Of a stretch of 64,000 bases of DNA, positions 41,077 through 50,077 are shown piece after piece; the stretch's first letter is position 1, and each line of letters opens with the position of its first letter. The position numbers and the translations under genes are program-made. This DNA is from Hymenobacter properus (lineage in GTDB: Bacteria; Bacteroidota; Bacteroidia; Cytophagales; Hymenobacteraceae): contig NZ_JADQDP010000002.1 of NCBI RefSeq assembly GCF_015694735.1, forward strand, positions 992,001 to 1,056,000. Reading direction: 5' to 3'. The notes below the pieces were generated by a model. The model had not been told where the DNA came from. It worked only from the letters and a program-made list of their open reading frames with translations, and did not search any database.

Positions 41077-42420
41077 CTAGTTGAACAGCTTCAGCAGTTG
41101 CTTGAACACCAGTACGTAAGCCATTAGTGCCAGAATGAGCACCGTGCCCACGCGCTGGGCGCCTTCGAGGAAAGCATCCGACGGCTTGCGGCGCAGAATC
41201 ATCTCGTAGAGAAGGAACACCACGTGGCCGCCGTCGAGTGCCGGTACGGGCAGCAGGTTCATGAAGGCCAGCACCATACTCAGGATGCCGGCCAGGCCCC
41301 AGAAGTGCTGCCAGTCCCACACGCCGCCAAACTGCTGAGCAATTTCGACCGGACCGCCCAGGTTTTTGGCCGAAGCCTTACCGGTCAGAATCTTGCCGAA
41401 AGCGCGGGCCTGCACCCACACAATGCCAAAGGCCTTTTTCACGCCCAGCGGCACAGCCTGGGCCAGTGAGTAGTGCCGGGTGCCAAAGGTGAGCGTCGAC
41501 TTGCGCTCGAAACCAATGCGGCCGTCGCTATCCACCGCTACTTGCAGGGTGGTGGGCTGGCCGGCGCGCTGCACGTTCAGGGCCACGGTTTTGCCTTTGT
41601 TGGCCAGCAAGGCGGCCTGCAGCTCGTCAAAAAACTGCACCGGACGGCCGGCCACCGTCGTGATGACATCGCCGACTTGCAGGCCGGCTTTGGAGGCGTT
41701 GCCGCCGGGCGTCACGCGGTCTACGGCGAAGGTTTCGCGGGGGCGCAGCAGGATGCTGTCCTCGGTTTGCTTGCTCGACATGTCGAGGAAGTTGGCCGGC
41801 AGCTTCACGTCTTCGAGCTGCCCGTTGCGCTCCACGGTGAAGTAGGAGTTGTCGCCGAGCAGCACTTCGGGCTTGTAGATGTCGTCAAACTCATCAAACG
41901 GCCGGCCGTTGATTTTCACCACTTTGTCGCCGGTACGGAAGCCCACCTGCCGGGCCAGGCCGTTGGGCAGCACGCCGTATTTCACGGCCGAGGCGGGCAG
42001 GTAGGTTTCGCCGTAGTAGGTCGTCATGGCCGTGAAAATCACGATGCCCAGCACCACGTTCATGATGATGCCGCCCAGCATCACCAGCAGGCGCTGCCAG
42101 GCTGGCTTGCCCCGAAACTCATCGGGCTGCGGCGGGCCGGCCAGGGCCGAGGCGTCCTGCGTCTCGTCAATCATGCCGTGAATCTGCACGTAGCCGCCCA
42201 GCGGGAACCAGCCGATGCCGTATTCCGTCTCGCCCACCTTCTTCTTGAACAACGCGAAGTTGGCCACGTTGGGCATCGGAAACAGGAAGTCGAAGAAGAT
42301 GTAGAACTTATCGACCCGGATTTTAAAGAGCTTGGCGAAGGCGAAATGGCCGAATTCGTGCAAGCCAACTAGGATGGAAAGCGCCAGCACAAGCTGGCCA
42401 ATCATGGTGAGGATAGCCAA
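41077..42420 (-). CDS. rseP: RIP metalloprotease RseP (site-2 protease)
   Basis: Intramembrane zinc protease that cleaves anti-sigma factors or remnant signal peptides. 447 residues. H21-EFG-H25 in LVGLHEFGHFAFAKLF lies in the first helix. PDZ-like domains are at about 190-320 (PGGNASKAGLQVGDVITTVA). The second active-site motif is LLPVPALDGGHVVFLLYE near residue 405, where the conserved aspartate is found. It follows dxr on the same strand, a common association, with the degenerate palindrome at 42438-42544 between them. Confidence 0.95.
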   Translation of the reverse strand: MAILTMIGQLVLALSILVGLHEFGHFAFAKLFKIRVDKFYIFFDFLFPMPNVANFALFKKKVGETEYGIGWFPLGGYVQIHGMIDETQDASALAGPPQPDEFRGKPAWQRLLVMLGGIIMNVVLGIVIFTAMTTYYGETYLPASAVKYGVLPNGLARQVGFRTGDKVVKINGRPFDEFDDIYKPEVLLGDNSYFTVERNGQLEDVKLPANFLDMSSKQTEDSILLRPRETFAVDRVTPGGNASKAGLQVGDVITTVAGRPVQFFDELQAALLANKGKTVALNVQRAGQPTTLQVAVDSDGRIGFERKSTLTFGTRHYSLAQAVPLGVKKAFGIVWVQARAFGKILTGKASAKNLGGPVEIAQQFGGVWDWQHFWGLAGILSMVLAFMNLLPVPALDGGHVVFLLYEMILRRKPSDAFLEGAQRVGTVLILALMAYVLVFKQLLKLFN

Positions 42421-42437
42421 AGGAAGGGGTAATTATC

Positions 42438-42544
42438 TGTTATCCTGAACGGAGCGAAAATCCTTATCACGCTCGCGCAGCATTCTTTATGAGTAAATCT
42501 GGCGAAGGCAGCCGTGATAAGATGCTTCCTTCGTCAGCATGACA
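42438..42544. repeat. Degenerate type A palindrome (copy 5)
   Basis: TGTTATCCTGAACGGAGCGA at the left and TCAGCATGACA at the right keep the type A outline and the CCTTATCACG/CGTGATAAG inner pair. The GCGCAGC core is decayed. It lies between dxr and rseP. Confidence 0.7.
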
Positions 42545-42551
42545 ACCATTC

Positions 42552-43718
42552 TTAAACCAGGGTTTCGGCCAGCCGGCGCGTTTCGGCGTCGGTGGCCACC
42601 AGGTCGGCCAAAATTGGCTCGGCAAGGTACGACACCCGCGCCAGGCACTCAGCCACCAGGTCCGACATCTGCCGGAAGCCCACCTGCTCCCGCAAAAATG
42701 CGGCCACGGCCACTTCGTTGGCCGCGTTGAGCACGCAGGGCGCGTTGCCGCCCCGCCGCATGGCCCCAAAGGCCAGCTCCAGGTTGGGAAACGCCACCCG
42801 GTCGGGCGCCTCGAAGGTGAGAGTGGGATAGTCGAGGAAGGAAAAGCGCGGGAAGCTGTTGGCCAACCGCTGCGGGTAGCCCAGGGCGTACTGAATGGGC
42901 AGTTTCATGTCGGGCAGGCCCAACTGGGCTTTCAGGGAGCCGTCTTCGAACTGCACCAGCGAGTGCACAATGCTTTGCGGGTGCACCACCACGTCAATCT
43001 GCTCGTCGCGCAGGCCGAACAGCCACTTGGCCTCAATCACCTCCAGGCCCTTGTTCATGAGCGAGGCCGAGTCGATGGTGATTTTGGCGCCCATGTCCCA
43101 GTTGGGGTGCTTCAGGGCCTGGGCCTTGGTTACGGCTTCCATCTCGCGGGCCGAGCGGCCGCGGAAAGGGCCGCCCGAGGCCGTGAGAATGATTTTCTCG
43201 ATGGGGTTTTGCTCTTCGCCCACCAAGCATTGGAAGATGGCCGAGTGCTCCGAATCGACGGGCAGCAGGCGCACGCCGTGTTGCCGCACGAGGCCGGTAA
43301 TCAGCTCGCCGGCTACCACCAAAGTTTCCTTGTTGGCGAGGGCAATGTCTTTGCCGGCCCGGATGGCGGCCACCGTGGGCAGCAGCCCCGCATAGCCCAC
43401 CAGAGCAGTGAGCACAATGTCGATTTCGGGCCGGGTTACCACTTCGGCCAGGGCTGCGGCGCCGGCCAGCACCTCCGTTTCGGGCTGGTCGGCCAGGGCC
43501 GCTTTCAGGGGTTGGTACAGGCTGTCATCGCCAATAACCACCACGGCGGGCCGGAACTCCCGCGCCTGCTGCGCCAGCAGTTCCCACTGCCGCTGCGCAC
43601 TGAGCACCGCCACCCGGAACCGGCCCGGCTGCTGCCGCACCACCTCCAGCGCCTGCGTGCCAATAGAGCCCGTGGCACCCAGTAAAGCCAGTGTTTTAAC
43701 CTCGTTTTTTTCAACCAT
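42552..43718 (-). CDS. dxr: 1-deoxy-D-xylulose-5-phosphate reductoisomerase
   Basis: Second step of the non-mevalonate isoprenoid pathway: NADPH-dependent conversion of DXP to MEP. 388 residues from the ATG at 43718. A longer frame to 43835 passes over the promoter and is rejected. NADPH site LALLGATGSIGTQALEVV (about 9-26); metal-binding region LLPVDSEHSAIFQCLVG with Asp and Glu, and the active-site loop ILTASGGPFRG. It is followed by rseP. Confidence 0.95.
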   Translation of the reverse strand: MVEKNEVKTLALLGATGSIGTQALEVVRQQPGRFRVAVLSAQRQWELLAQQAREFRPAVVVIGDDSLYQPLKAALADQPETEVLAGAAALAEVVTRPEIDIVLTALVGYAGLLPTVAAIRAGKDIALANKETLVVAGELITGLVRQHGVRLLPVDSEHSAIFQCLVGEEQNPIEKIILTASGGPFRGRSAREMEAVTKAQALKHPNWDMGAKITIDSASLMNKGLEVIEAKWLFGLRDEQIDVVVHPQSIVHSLVQFEDGSLKAQLGLPDMKLPIQYALGYPQRLANSFPRFSFLDYPTLTFEAPDRVAFPNLELAFGAMRRGGNAPCVLNAANEVAVAAFLREQVGFRQMSDLVAECLARVSYLAEPILADLVATDAETRRLAETLV

Positions 43719-43742
43719 AAAGCTACAGACACAGAAACAAGG

Positions 43743-43750
43743 CAAAAGTA
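43743..43750 (-). promoter_or_regulatory. -7 promoter element of dxr
   Basis: The minus strand reads TACTTTTG, a perfect TAnnTTTG match, 25 nt upstream of the ATG at 43718. Confidence 0.6.
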
Positions 43751-43839
43751 CGCCCGTTGAGATTCCGACACAGGAGGAACCGAGAAAGAGCCGCAGAAGC
43801 ACATGCCTCAGATTCCTCCCGCCTCGGAACCACAACGAG

Positions 43840-44550
43840 TTATACCCGTTTCAGCGTAGCTGCCACAAACTGCTCGACCACTGCCGCAATGGCTTTCACG
43901 TCGGCCACTACCGCTTCAGTGATGCCCGGCGGCTCGCCGGGGGGCGTGGTGCGCTTGGCCAGCTCGGTGAGGCGGGTAAGCTGCCCGCCAATGGCGCGGT
44001 ACACGGGTTCCCAGAGCACGGCGGTGCTGTCGGCGTGGGCGCCCAGGGTGCGGCGCAGTTCCAGCAGGCGCATCACCAGGCCGGCCAGGGTGGCCAGCAG
44101 GGCACGCTCAGTGGGCGAAAACTGCCGGGGCGGGCCGTCGTACACGCACAGCGAGCCCAGATTGTAGCCCTCGGGCGTGCGCAGGTTGTGCCCGGCGTAG
44201 AAGCTGAGGCCCAGCTGCAACAGCAGCGAGGTGTCGACGCCGGGGATGGTGGCCCGGGCCAGGTCCTCGAACACGGCCGTATCGTCTTGCAAAATGGTGG
44301 AGGAGCAGATGCTCTGCTCGCGCGGCACCCGCTCGATGGGCACCGGCAGGTTGTAAGGGGCTTTCACCAGCACCGTGTCTTTCTCCACAATGGAGAGCAT
44401 GGCGTTGGACACGCCAAACAGGCGGGCGGTGGCGGCCACCACGTCATCGAGCACCTTTTCGCTGCGGGCGTCCAGCAGCTGGTAGCTGGCCAGGTCCTGC
44501 AGGCGGGCCGCGTCGTTGGCCGGTATCAGGGGATTGGAAATATCAACCAA
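43840..44550 (-). CDS. GAF-domain protein (paralogue 1)
   Basis: About 236 residues. One GAF domain covers about 25-170: YQLLDARSEKVLDDVVAATA, LFGVSNAMLSIVEKDTVLVK, STILQDDTAVFEDLA and GHNLRTPEGYNLGSLCVYDG. A helical tail follows (RAIGGQLTRLTELAKR). GAF domains bind small ligands or act as sensors. There is no output domain, so it must signal through a partner. The start is uncertain: TTG at 44550 aligns with the paralogue, while an ATG at 44628 adds a hydrophobic extension. It is a tandem duplicate of the next gene on the minus strand. Confidence 0.8.
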   Translation of the reverse strand: MVDISNPLIPANDAARLQDLASYQLLDARSEKVLDDVVAATARLFGVSNAMLSIVEKDTVLVKAPYNLPVPIERVPREQSICSSTILQDDTAVFEDLARATIPGVDTSLLLQLGLSFYAGHNLRTPEGYNLGSLCVYDGPPRQFSPTERALLATLAGLVMRLLELRRTLGAHADSTAVLWEPVYRAIGGQLTRLTELAKRTTPPGEPPGITEAVVADVKAIAAVVEQFVAATLKRV

Positions 44551-44740
44551 AGCAAGAAGTAAAAAGGCTGGCCAGTAAAAAAACAAACCCTGCTGGCCGC
44601 AAGCCAGATGCGCAGGCTGCCAGGCCACCTGCTACTTGTACCGCAGGCAGCGGGGCAGGGTTGCGTGCGTTGTCCGGTATTGTGCAATTGTAGCTGCCAC
44701 CAATTCTAATGGCGCCCCGAGCGGCCCCGTGGTCGCGGGG

Positions 44741-45448
44741 CTAACGGCGTTGGAGCGTCGAGGCCAGAAATTGGTCGATGATGCCCACGATGGCCCCGGC
44801 CTCCTGCGCGGCGGCCGGGGAAAGCTGCCGGCCCGTGGCGTGACTGGTGCGCTGCGCCAGGTCGGTCAGGCGTTTCAGCTGCTCGCCGATGGCGCGGTAC
44901 ACAATTTCCCAGAGCGAGGACGTGAAGCCGGCGTGGGGACCCAGCGCGCGGCGCAGCTCCAGCAGGCGCATCACCATGGCCGCCAAAAGGCCCAGCAACG
45001 AGCGTTCGGCGGAGGTGAAGCGACGCGGCGGGCCGTCGAGCAAACAGAGGGTGCCGAGGTTGTGACCATCGGGGGTGCGCAGGCTGTGGCCGGCGTAAAA
45101 ATGCAGGCCCAGTTGCCGCACCAGCGTCAGGTCGACGCCGGGCACGCCGGTCTTCTCCAGGTCCTCGAACACGGCCGTATCGTCTTGCAAAATGGTGGAC
45201 GAGCAGACGCTTTGCCCGCGGGGCACCCGCTCGATGGGGGCCGGCAGGTTGTAGGGCGATTTCACCAGCACCGTGTCCTTCTCCACGATGGAAAGCATGG
45301 CGTTGGATACCCGAAACAGACTGGCGATGGTAGCCACCACGTCATCAAGCACTTTTTCGCTGCGGGCGTCGAGCAATTGATAGCGTTCAAGGGCCCGCAA
45401 GCGGGCCTCGTCATCGGCCGGAATCAGAGAAGTGAGGAGCGGGTTCAC
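44741..45448 (-). CDS. GAF-domain protein (paralogue 2)
   Basis: About 235 residues. Strongly similar to the preceding entry through its whole length: YQLLDARSEKVLDDVVATIA, LFRVSNAMLSIVEKDTVLVK, STILQDDTAVFEDLE, the same tail. Its start is taken as GTG at 45448, so that the protein begins just before SLIPADDEARLRAL; an ATG at 45562 would add a poor extension. The two copies are on the same strand with 190 nt between the coding parts. This indicates a local duplication followed by divergence in the Pro/Gly-rich spacer of the tail. Confidence 0.8.
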   Translation of the reverse strand: MNPLLTSLIPADDEARLRALERYQLLDARSEKVLDDVVATIASLFRVSNAMLSIVEKDTVLVKSPYNLPAPIERVPRGQSVCSSTILQDDTAVFEDLEKTGVPGVDLTLVRQLGLHFYAGHSLRTPDGHNLGTLCLLDGPPRRFTSAERSLLGLLAAMVMRLLELRRALGPHAGFTSSLWEIVYRAIGEQLKRLTDLAQRTSHATGRQLSPAAAQEAGAIVGIIDQFLASTLQRR

Positions 45449-45607
45449 AGTCCGGTAGAATGGAATGGTCGGTAGCAAGCTAACGAAAAAACAGGACGGT
45501 TGGCTACGCCTGTTTTGACCAGAACCAAATTGGGAAAACCGCGAAGCGGCTTCGCTGCGCACAAAAGAGCCTTTCGCGTCCTTGAAGGCCCGCCGGGCGC
45601 CACCGGT

Positions 45608-45615
45608 TACCTTTG
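45608..45615 (+). promoter_or_regulatory. -7 promoter element of a probably leaderless gene
   Basis: TACCTTTG is a perfect TAnnTTTG match. The GTG codon at 45621 starts 6 nt after its end, at the expected transcription start. Confidence 0.65.
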
Positions 45616-45620
45616 GCGTC

Positions 45621-46787
45621 GTGTCTGGTTTTCCCGAAAATACTCTTGACTACGACGTCGCCATTATCGGCGCCGGGCCGGCGGGCACGGCCTGCGCGCT
45701 AGCCCTGCGCCACAGCGGCCTGCGCGTGGCCTTGCTCGACAAGGCCCAGTTTCCGCGCGACAAGGTGTGCGGCGACGCCGTGCCGGGCCAGGCCTTCAAG
45801 GCCCTGCGCCAGCTCGACCCTGCCTTCGTGGAGCAGCTCTGGCAATTGCAGCCGCGCGATGATGTGCGCGACTCCCGCCTTGTGGCCCCCAGCGGCGCCG
45901 GCCTCACGCTGCAGTGGAAGCTGCCCAGCTTCAACAGCCCCCGCGAAACCTTCGACGCGGCCCTGCTGGGCTTGGTGCGTGCGCATTCCGACACCACCAT
46001 TCTGGAAAACACGGTGCTCAAAAGCCTGCAGGTAACCCCCGCAGCCGTGCACTTGCACCTGGCCGAAGGCGCCGAGCTGACCTGCGGCGTGGTGGTGGGC
46101 TGCGACGGCGCCAACTCCGTGGTGGGCCGCAAACTGCTGCCCGCCCCGCTCGACCGTGCCCACCACTGCGCCGGCGTGCGGGCCTACTACGAAAACGTGG
46201 GCGGCGCCAGCAGCGGCACCACGGAGTTTTTCCTAAGCAGCGACTACCTGGCCGGCTACGTGTGGCTGTTTCCGGTGGGGGAGGGGCGCTGCAACGTGGG
46301 CCTGGGCATGCTGTCCGAAATTGTATCGGCGCACAAAGTCGACCTCAAGGAAACGCTAACCCGGGTGCTGGCCACCCACCCCGAGCTGGCCGGCCGCTTT
46401 GCCCAGGCCCGGCAGTTGGGGCCCATCGTCGGCTTCGGTCTGCCGCTGGGCGGGGGGCGCACGCGGCCCATTAGTGGTGGCCGGTTTATGCTGTGCGGCG
46501 ACGCGGCTTCGCTGATTGACCCTCTTCAGGGCCACGGCATCGATACGGCCATTCAGAGCGGAATACTAGCGGGCGCGCAGGCTGCGTCCTGCTTTGAAAA
46601 GCAGGATTTCAGCGCCGAATTTATGCGGCAGTATGATGCGCGCGTAGAGCATAAAATCGGCCGGAAGCTGGCCAAAAGCTACCGCCTCATGCGCTTCCTC
46701 AGCAACAAGGCGTGGCTGGTGAATGCGGCCGTGCGCCTGGCCCGGGTGCCGGGGCTGAAGCCCTGGGTGCAGAAAGCTATTGGGTAG
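45621..46787 (+). CDS. Geranylgeranyl-reductase-like FAD-dependent oxidoreductase
   Basis: 388 residues. It is a p-hydroxybenzoate-hydroxylase-fold flavoprotein. The Rossmann motif is YDVAIIGAGPAGTACALAL (about residues 12-30), followed by LLDKAQFPRDKVCGDAVPG, which is characteristic of the geranylgeranyl reductase/FixC group. The second FAD motif is MLCGDAASLIDPLQGHGIDT (about 292-311). Saturation of isoprenoid chains is a possible role, but related halogenase-like and tryptophan-type enzymes exist. The start GTG coincides with the predicted transcript start; an upstream TTG at 45582 lies before the promoter. Confidence 0.83.
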   Translation: MSGFPENTLDYDVAIIGAGPAGTACALALRHSGLRVALLDKAQFPRDKVCGDAVPGQAFKALRQLDPAFVEQLWQLQPRDDVRDSRLVAPSGAGLTLQWKLPSFNSPRETFDAALLGLVRAHSDTTILENTVLKSLQVTPAAVHLHLAEGAELTCGVVVGCDGANSVVGRKLLPAPLDRAHHCAGVRAYYENVGGASSGTTEFFLSSDYLAGYVWLFPVGEGRCNVGLGMLSEIVSAHKVDLKETLTRVLATHPELAGRFAQARQLGPIVGFGLPLGGGRTRPISGGRFMLCGDAASLIDPLQGHGIDTAIQSGILAGAQAASCFEKQDFSAEFMRQYDARVEHKIGRKLAKSYRLMRFLSNKAWLVNAAVRLARVPGLKPWVQKAIG

Positions 46788-46936
46788 CAGGCCGAAGTTG
46801 GTGGACCATATCACAGCGACAGTTTTAATTCGCTTTTAATCCGTTTTGGCTAAGAATAAGCCGTTTTGAGCAGCCGCGTACGGATGAGGTTCGTACAACC
46901 AGGAACCTCATCCACTGTTCCTTATTCCTGCTCATT

Positions 46937-47944
46937 ATGGCTAATCGATTCTCACCGGCTGCCGCCGGCTTTGCTTCGCTGCCCCGTTTCGCGCGGCTGA
47001 CGGTCGCAGCCGGACTTCTGGTCCTGCTGCCGGGTTGCTCCAAAGACGACGACACGCCTGCCATGCCGGCCGTCACCAATCCCAGCCGCATCAGCGTGCC
47101 GCAGGCCGGCGTCTACCCCGAAGGCATTCAGTGGGACGAGGCCAACAAGCGCTTCTTCGTGAGCTCCCGCGCCAAAGGCATCGTGGGCACCGTGCGCGAC
47201 GACAGCACCTACGCTGAGTTCGGCCGGGATTCTCGCCTGGTTTCCACAATCGGCCTCAACCTCGATGCCTCGCGCTCGCGCCTGCTGGCCGCCGTGTCCG
47301 ACAACAATTTTAACCCCAGTGTGCAGAACCAAGCCACTTACCGCAAGCTAGCGGCCCTGGCCATTTTCAATACCGGCACCGGCGCTGTGAGCAGCTTCGT
47401 GGACCTGGGCGCCCTGCGCCCCACCCAGATGCACTTCGCCAACGACATTGCCGTGGACGCGGCCGGCAACGCCTACATCACCGACAGCATGGCGCCCATC
47501 ATCTACAAGGTTGATTTGCAGGGCAACGCCACGGTTTTCCTGGAAAATAGCCAGCTCAGCGGCGGCACCGGCTTCGGCCTGAACGGCATTGTGTACCACC
47601 CCGACGGCTACCTGCTCACGGCCAAAACGAGCGATGGCACCCTGTACAAAGTGCCCCTCAGCAACCCCGCCGGCTTCACGGCGGTGACCAAGACGCAAAG
47701 CCTCGTGGGGGCCGACGGTCTGCTGCTGTTCGACAACAGCACGCTGCTGGTGGTGGCCGGCAGCCAGGGCACCGTGTTCCGCATGGCCAGTTCCGACGCC
47801 TGGGTTAGCACCACGGCCACGGGCAGCTTCGCCACGGGGGCCGTGAGCTCCACCACTATCACCAAGCGCGGCTCCGATGCCTACGTGCTGTACCCGTACA
47901 GCGCCACGGCCCCGCGCTTCCGCATTGTCAAAGCGGTGTTTTAA
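46937..47944 (+). CDS. Lipoprotein with SMP-30-like beta-propeller
   Basis: 335 residues. Lipobox LLVLLPGC at about residues 27-34 indicates a lipoprotein. The mature part is a six-bladed propeller of SMP-30/gluconolactonase character: GVYPEGIQWDEANKRFFVSS, NDIAVDAAGNAYITDSMAPI, GFGLNGIVYHPDGYLLTAKT and ADGLLLFDNSTLLVVAG. The catalytic metal site cannot be confirmed from the motifs seen. The 149-nt upstream gap repeats CCGTTTTG twice. Confidence 0.75.
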   Translation: MANRFSPAAAGFASLPRFARLTVAAGLLVLLPGCSKDDDTPAMPAVTNPSRISVPQAGVYPEGIQWDEANKRFFVSSRAKGIVGTVRDDSTYAEFGRDSRLVSTIGLNLDASRSRLLAAVSDNNFNPSVQNQATYRKLAALAIFNTGTGAVSSFVDLGALRPTQMHFANDIAVDAAGNAYITDSMAPIIYKVDLQGNATVFLENSQLSGGTGFGLNGIVYHPDGYLLTAKTSDGTLYKVPLSNPAGFTAVTKTQSLVGADGLLLFDNSTLLVVAGSQGTVFRMASSDAWVSTTATGSFATGAVSSTTITKRGSDAYVLYPYSATAPRFRIVKAVF

Positions 47945-47967
47945 AACCTGGCTCAAGAAGTAAAATG

Positions 47968-48014
47968 CGCCTTTGTGCGTCAGCTGGCTGGTGGCCGGCC
48001 GATGCACAAGGGCG
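47968..48014. other. Hairpin downstream of the propeller lipoprotein
   Basis: CGCCTTTGTGC pairs with GCACAAGGGCG (one G-U), separated by 25 nt. It is not followed by a T-run. It could be a decayed palindromic element. Confidence 0.45.
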
Positions 48015-48099
48015 GTGTTGTGGTGCTGCGTTCCGTCGTTGGGCCGGCCCCTGTTGCTGGGCAGCCGCTGCCATCACCGGAAATTTGATTACCACTACT

Positions 48100-48858
48100 A
48101 TGGCTTTTAGCGACATTGAGCACCTGGAGTGCCAGCCGCCACCGGCGCTGGCCGGGTTCGTGGAGAGCTTTTGGATGCTGGCCAACCATGCCGATGCAGC
48201 CCAGCCCATGGTGCTCATCCCCGACGGCCGGATTGACCTATTCTTTACAGATTCGGCCCCCGAGGGCTACCAGGTGACGCTCCGGGGGCTTGACACCCAG
48301 CCCAGCGCGCAGGTCATTCCGCCGCACCGGCCCGTGTTTGCCATTAGCCTGAAGCTGCTGGCGGCAGAATACCTGCTGCCCGTTCGGCTGGCCGGCTTGC
48401 TGGAAAGCGGGTGCCTGCTGCCGCCCAACTACCTGGGCATGGGCGCGGCCGACTTGCACGATTTCGACAGTTTCTGCGCCAAAGCCGCGGCGCACATTGC
48501 GCAGCAGCTGCCCGCTGAAATTGATGCCCGGAAGCGGAAGCTGTTCGAGCAGCTCTACGCCAGCAACGGGACCATGACAGTGGAGGCCCTGGCTGAAGCA
48601 GCGGGCTGGAGCAGTCGGCAAATCAATCGGTACTTCACCCAGCACTTCGGCCTTTCGCTGAAGGCTTACGCCAACATTCTGCGGTTTCGGGCCTTGCTGC
48701 CGCAGCTCAAAGCGGGCCGGTTATTCCCGGAGGAAAACTTTGCCGACCAGGCCCATTTCATCCGCGAAATCAAGAAATACGCGGGCGTGGTGCCCAAAGA
48801 GCTGGCCCGCAACGAAGACGACCGATTTATACAATTATCGGCTTTGCCCCCAAAATAA
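48100..48858 (+). CDS. AraC-family transcriptional regulator
   Basis: 252 residues from the ATG at 48100 (an upstream frame to 47965 crosses a hairpin). The N-terminal ligand-binding region (about 1-140) includes LVIPDGRIDLFF-like MVLIPDGRIDLFFTDSAPEG, the DUF6597 type. The C-terminal AraC double helix-turn-helix spans about 155-240: MTVEALAEAAGWSSRQINRY, FTQHFGLSLKAYANILRF and NFADQAHFIREIKKYAGVVP. The TetX-like monooxygenase gene starts 32 nt downstream, so this is the likely regulator of that gene or in the same operon. Confidence 0.9.
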   Translation: MAFSDIEHLECQPPPALAGFVESFWMLANHADAAQPMVLIPDGRIDLFFTDSAPEGYQVTLRGLDTQPSAQVIPPHRPVFAISLKLLAAEYLLPVRLAGLLESGCLLPPNYLGMGAADLHDFDSFCAKAAAHIAQQLPAEIDARKRKLFEQLYASNGTMTVEALAEAAGWSSRQINRYFTQHFGLSLKAYANILRFRALLPQLKAGRLFPEENFADQAHFIREIKKYAGVVPKELARNEDDRFIQLSALPPK

Positions 48859-48890
48859 TTTTGCGCTGAACTTACGAAATCCGTTCAGCC

Positions 48891-50066
48891 ATGTTATTGC
48901 AAAACAAACAAGTAGCCATTGTGGGCGGCGGCCCCGGCGGCCTCACCCTGGCCCGCCTGCTCCAGCAGCAGGGCGCCGCCGTGCGCGTGTACGAGCGCGA
49001 CCGCAGCCGCCGCGAGCGGGTGCAGGGCGGCACCCTCGACTTGCACGATGAATCGGGCCTGGCCGCCCTGCGCACCGCGGGCCTACTCGATGCCTTCCGG
49101 GCCCACTACCGCCCCGGCGCCGACCGCCTGCGCCTGACTGACAAGCACGCCACCGTAGCCCTCGACCAGCACGCCGATGCATCTGCCGACACGTTCGGCG
49201 ACGCGGCGTTCCGGCCCGAAATCGACCGCGGCCCCTTGCGCCACATTCTGCTCGACTCGCTGCAGCCCGGCACGGTGGTGTGGGATAGCCAGCTGGTTGC
49301 AGTGCAGCCGCTAGGCGCCGGCTGGCAGCTCACGTTCCAAGGTGGCGCCACGGCCACGGCGGACATCCTCATCGGGGCTGACGGGGCCAACTCCAAAATC
49401 CGCCCGTTGCTCACGCCCATTCGGCCCTTTTACTCGGGCGTGACCATCGTGGAAGGCACCGTGTACGACTCGGTGCAAAACGCGCCCCAACTGCACGCGC
49501 TGACGAAGGGCGGGAAAATCTTTGCGCTTGATGATGCAAAAACTTTGGTGGTAAGCGCCAAAGGCGACGGCAGCCTGACCTTCTACACCGGCTGCAAAAT
49601 GCCCGAAACCTGGGCCCGCGACAGCGGCATCGACTTCGCCGACGCGGCCGAGGTGCGGGCCTGGTTCCGGCAGGAGTTTGCGGGCTGGGATAAAATCTGG
49701 GAGGAGCTGTTCGCCAGCGAAACCACCCGTTGTGTGCCGCGGCCGCAGTACTGCATGCCCCTCGACCAAACCTGGCCCGCCCAGCCCAATCTCACGCTGC
49801 TCGGCGACGCCGCCCACCTCATGCCGCCCTACGCCGGCGAAGGCGTGAACATGGCCATGCTTGACGCCCTGGAGTTAAGTGAGTGCCTGACCTGCGAGCA
49901 GTTCCCAACCGTGCAGGCAGCCATTGCCCACTACGAGCAGCACATGCGCCAGCGTGCCTCGGCCGTGGCCCAGGAAACCCTGGAGCAGACCGAGCGGCTG
50001 CACGCGCCAGGGGCGCTGGGGTACCTGGTGGAGCTGTTTGGGGCGCCGCATGGCTCGATGCTGTAA
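48891..50066 (+). CDS. TetX-like FAD-dependent monooxygenase
   Basis: 391 residues. Class A flavin monooxygenase: FAD site VAIVGGGPGGLTLARLLQQ (about 8-26), then RVYERD, RVQGGTLDLHDESGLAALR, LRHILLDSLQPGTVVWDSQL and GDAAHLMPPYAGEGVNMAML (about 304-323). The GGTLDLH and DAAHLMPP stretches are those of the TetX family, whose founding member hydroxylates tetracycline. The remaining substrate-binding region differs from TetX as I remember it, so tetracycline activity is not implied. Chromosomal homologues acting on other aromatic compounds are common. Confidence 0.85.
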   Translation: MLLQNKQVAIVGGGPGGLTLARLLQQQGAAVRVYERDRSRRERVQGGTLDLHDESGLAALRTAGLLDAFRAHYRPGADRLRLTDKHATVALDQHADASADTFGDAAFRPEIDRGPLRHILLDSLQPGTVVWDSQLVAVQPLGAGWQLTFQGGATATADILIGADGANSKIRPLLTPIRPFYSGVTIVEGTVYDSVQNAPQLHALTKGGKIFALDDAKTLVVSAKGDGSLTFYTGCKMPETWARDSGIDFADAAEVRAWFRQEFAGWDKIWEELFASETTRCVPRPQYCMPLDQTWPAQPNLTLLGDAAHLMPPYAGEGVNMAMLDALELSECLTCEQFPTVQAAIAHYEQHMRQRASAVAQETLEQTERLHAPGALGYLVELFGAPHGSML

Positions 50067-50077
50067 TGATGAGAGTA

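Noticed and set aside
41473..42372. Plus-strand frame of 299 residues
   Set aside because: Antisense shadow of rseP.
48891..50066. Calling the monooxygenase a tetracycline-resistance enzyme
   Set aside because: Only the family-level flavin motifs agree. Substrate-binding residues differ from TetX as far as I can judge from memory, so resistance is not supported.
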